Source: FW021-bin31 sp036278455 (lineage in GTDB: Bacteria > Bacteroidota > Bacteroidia > Chitinophagales > Chitinophagaceae). From it: a stretch of DNA of 7,346 bases. Where the stretch lies: the NCBI GenBank assembly GCA_036278455.1, contig DASULB010000470.1, positions 1 to 7,346 on the forward strand, in the 5' to 3' direction. This document shows positions 6,146 through 7,346 of the stretch, piece after piece. The notes under the pieces are model-generated. The model did not search any database. It saw nothing but the letters and a program-made list of their open reading frames with translations, and was not told the origin of the DNA. How positions within the stretch are numbered: the stretch's first letter is position 1; the number at the start of each line of letters is the position of its first letter. Position numbers and translations under genes: made by a program.

Positions 6146-7346
6146 ATGATGCTGCTGATAGCGTGTGGCTGTGGCCTTGTGCTGTTCAATATCCCGGGCG
6201 CAGCCGCGCAGGGCTGCACTGGTTATGCGCTGTATAAAGAAGACTTTGGCGGAAACGCTTCTTCACCGGCTATGGGCGCGCCTTTGCCCGACAGCGTGAC
6301 TTCATACAGTTATACGACCAACACCCCGGTCGAGGACGGGCAATATGGCATCCGCAAGGAAGTAACCGGACACACGGGTACCTGGCACCACGGAGGGGAC
6401 CATACCGGTGATGGTTACATGATGCTCATCAATGCCAGTTATGATGCCGGGTTGTTTTATCAGACCAGGATCAATGCCCTGTGCCAGGGAAGCGCCTTTT
6501 ATTTCTCCGCCTGGATCGCCAACCTGATGCGGCCGGATGCCAGCGGCCCCCTTGATCCCAACATCCGTTTTGAGATCTTACGGCCATCTGACAGTAGTCT
6601 CATCGGGGAATACACCACCGGGCCGATACCCCGTTCGGCCAGTTTTACCTGGAAACAATATGGTATCCACTTCGCCCTTCCCGCCGGAGAATCTTCGGTC
6701 ATCCTGCGTATGTATAACAACCAGACGGGTGGCAATGGTAATGACCTGGTGCTGGACGACATCACCTTCTCCCTTTGCGGTCCGGCCATTGAACTGAGTA
6801 CCATGGGGACCTATCAAAAGAGCCAGGATGCCTGCGCCGGCAACCGGATCTCACTCAGCGCAGCCATCCAGGCCGGATTTTATAAAGATCCCAAATACCA
6901 ATGGCAATTCAGCACGGACAACATGAGTTGGCAGAACCTTCCGGACGCTACGACAACGACTGTTGCCGTTGCGGATGCGGGGCCATCCGATTCCGGCTGG
7001 TACCGTATCCTGGTGGCGGAAAGCGGGAACATCACTTCCACGCATTGCCGGATCGCCTCCGACGCCCTGCCCTTGCGTATCTGGTCACCGCAACCTTTCT
7101 CTATTGATGCCAACAGTCCTGTATGCGAAGGCACGCCATTAAAGCTGTCGGCCCCCCGGGCGCTCACTTACCGGTGGGAGGGACCGGGTGGTTTCTCATC
7201 AGAACAGCCCGCCGTCCAGTTTGATCATGCCGCTGTCAACCAACAGGGCACCTATGCCCTTACCCGCGTAACATCAGGGGGATGCGAAACGACCGCGCAG
7301 GTGACGGTCAGTGTACAACCGGATGATTTAAAGCTATCCCTTGGTA
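6146..7346 (+). CDS. Secreted surface protein, lectin-like plus Ig/PKD-like domains (3' partial)
   Basis: The frame is open to the window edge (400 codons seen), so the gene is incomplete. Residues 1-21 form a hydrophobic signal peptide ending in PGAAA|QG. Residues about 24-213 look like a jelly-roll, carbohydrate-binding or MAM-like module of Bacteroidota exoproteins: YKEDFGGN, the DHTGDGYMMLINAS block (85-98), LCQGSAFYFSAWIANL (112-127), GGNGNDLVLDDITFSLCGP (195-213). Two Ig/PKD-like repeats follow. The first (about 214-312) has YQWQFSTDNMSWQNL and DSGWYRI; the second (about 317-392) has CEGTPLKLSAP, YRWEGPGGFSS, GTYALTRVTSGGCE. Such proteins normally carry further repeats and a C-terminal type IX sorting domain, which here would lie beyond the window. 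The role is probably adhesion or glycan binding at the cell surface (inference). Start: ATG 6146 fits the promoter position, but gives a signal peptide with no basic residue; a GTG at 6104 in the same frame would add a basic n-region (RPRRLTCLKK). Confidence 0.85.
   Translation, partial: MMLLIACGCGLVLFNIPGAAAQGCTGYALYKEDFGGNASSPAMGAPLPDSVTSYSYTTNTPVEDGQYGIRKEVTGHTGTWHHGGDHTGDGYMMLINASYDAGLFYQTRINALCQGSAFYFSAWIANLMRPDASGPLDPNIRFEILRPSDSSLIGEYTTGPIPRSASFTWKQYGIHFALPAGESSVILRMYNNQTGGNGNDLVLDDITFSLCGPAIELSTMGTYQKSQDACAGNRISLSAAIQAGFYKDPKYQWQFSTDNMSWQNLPDATTTTVAVADAGPSDSGWYRILVAESGNITSTHCRIASDALPLRIWSPQPFSIDANSPVCEGTPLKLSAPRALTYRWEGPGGFSSEQPAVQFDHAAVNQQGTYALTRVTSGGCETTAQVTVSVQPDDLKLSLG

Noticed and set aside
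6499..7167. Several minus- and plus-strand frames within the surface-protein gene
   Set aside because: They lie inside a continuous frame with clear signal peptide and domain motifs, and show no family features of their own.

Overview
The window looks like chromosomal DNA from a free-living Bacteroidota bacterium, most likely of the Chitinophaga/Sphingobacteria type. The evidence is: two exact matches to the Bacteroidota -7 promoter element (TAnnTTTG), start codons without Shine-Dalgarno sequences, and a large secreted protein with a lectin-like domain followed by Ig/PKD-like repeats, typical of type IX secretion substrates of this phylum. The lineage below phylum level is an inference from protein style only.

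Layout: positions 1-327 are non-coding or upstream regulatory DNA. Positions 328-3069 (+) encode a 913-residue fusion of an ATP/ADP-translocase-like (NTT) 12-helix membrane domain with a long HEAT-like alpha-helical cytoplasmic domain. Four bases after its stop comes a 150-residue stand-alone cyclic-nucleotide-binding (cNMP) domain protein (3074-3526, +). An HD-domain phosphohydrolase (3514-4122, -) converges on it, and the two stop-codon ends overlap by 13 bp. A 457-bp gap (4123-4579) separates this cluster from an APC-superfamily amino acid permease (4580-6040, +). The gap contains a strong inverted repeat and a good -7 promoter element. A short intergenic region with a second exact -7 element follows. 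The window ends inside a secreted multidomain surface protein (from 6146, or possibly 6104, running off the right edge).

The most interesting part is the first cluster: a transporter-like membrane domain with a HEAT scaffold, a translationally coupled cNMP sensor with an intact phosphate-binding cassette but no output domain, and an adjacent metal-dependent HD phosphohydrolase. In some bacteria the NTT-like, HEAT and cNMP parts occur in one polypeptide, so the first two genes probably make two subunits of one membrane complex gated by or responsive to a cyclic nucleotide. The HD protein could act on a related nucleotide, but its involvement rests on adjacency alone. The permease and surface protein appear to be independent transcription units. 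No tRNA, rRNA, CRISPR array, insertion sequence or prophage signal was seen.
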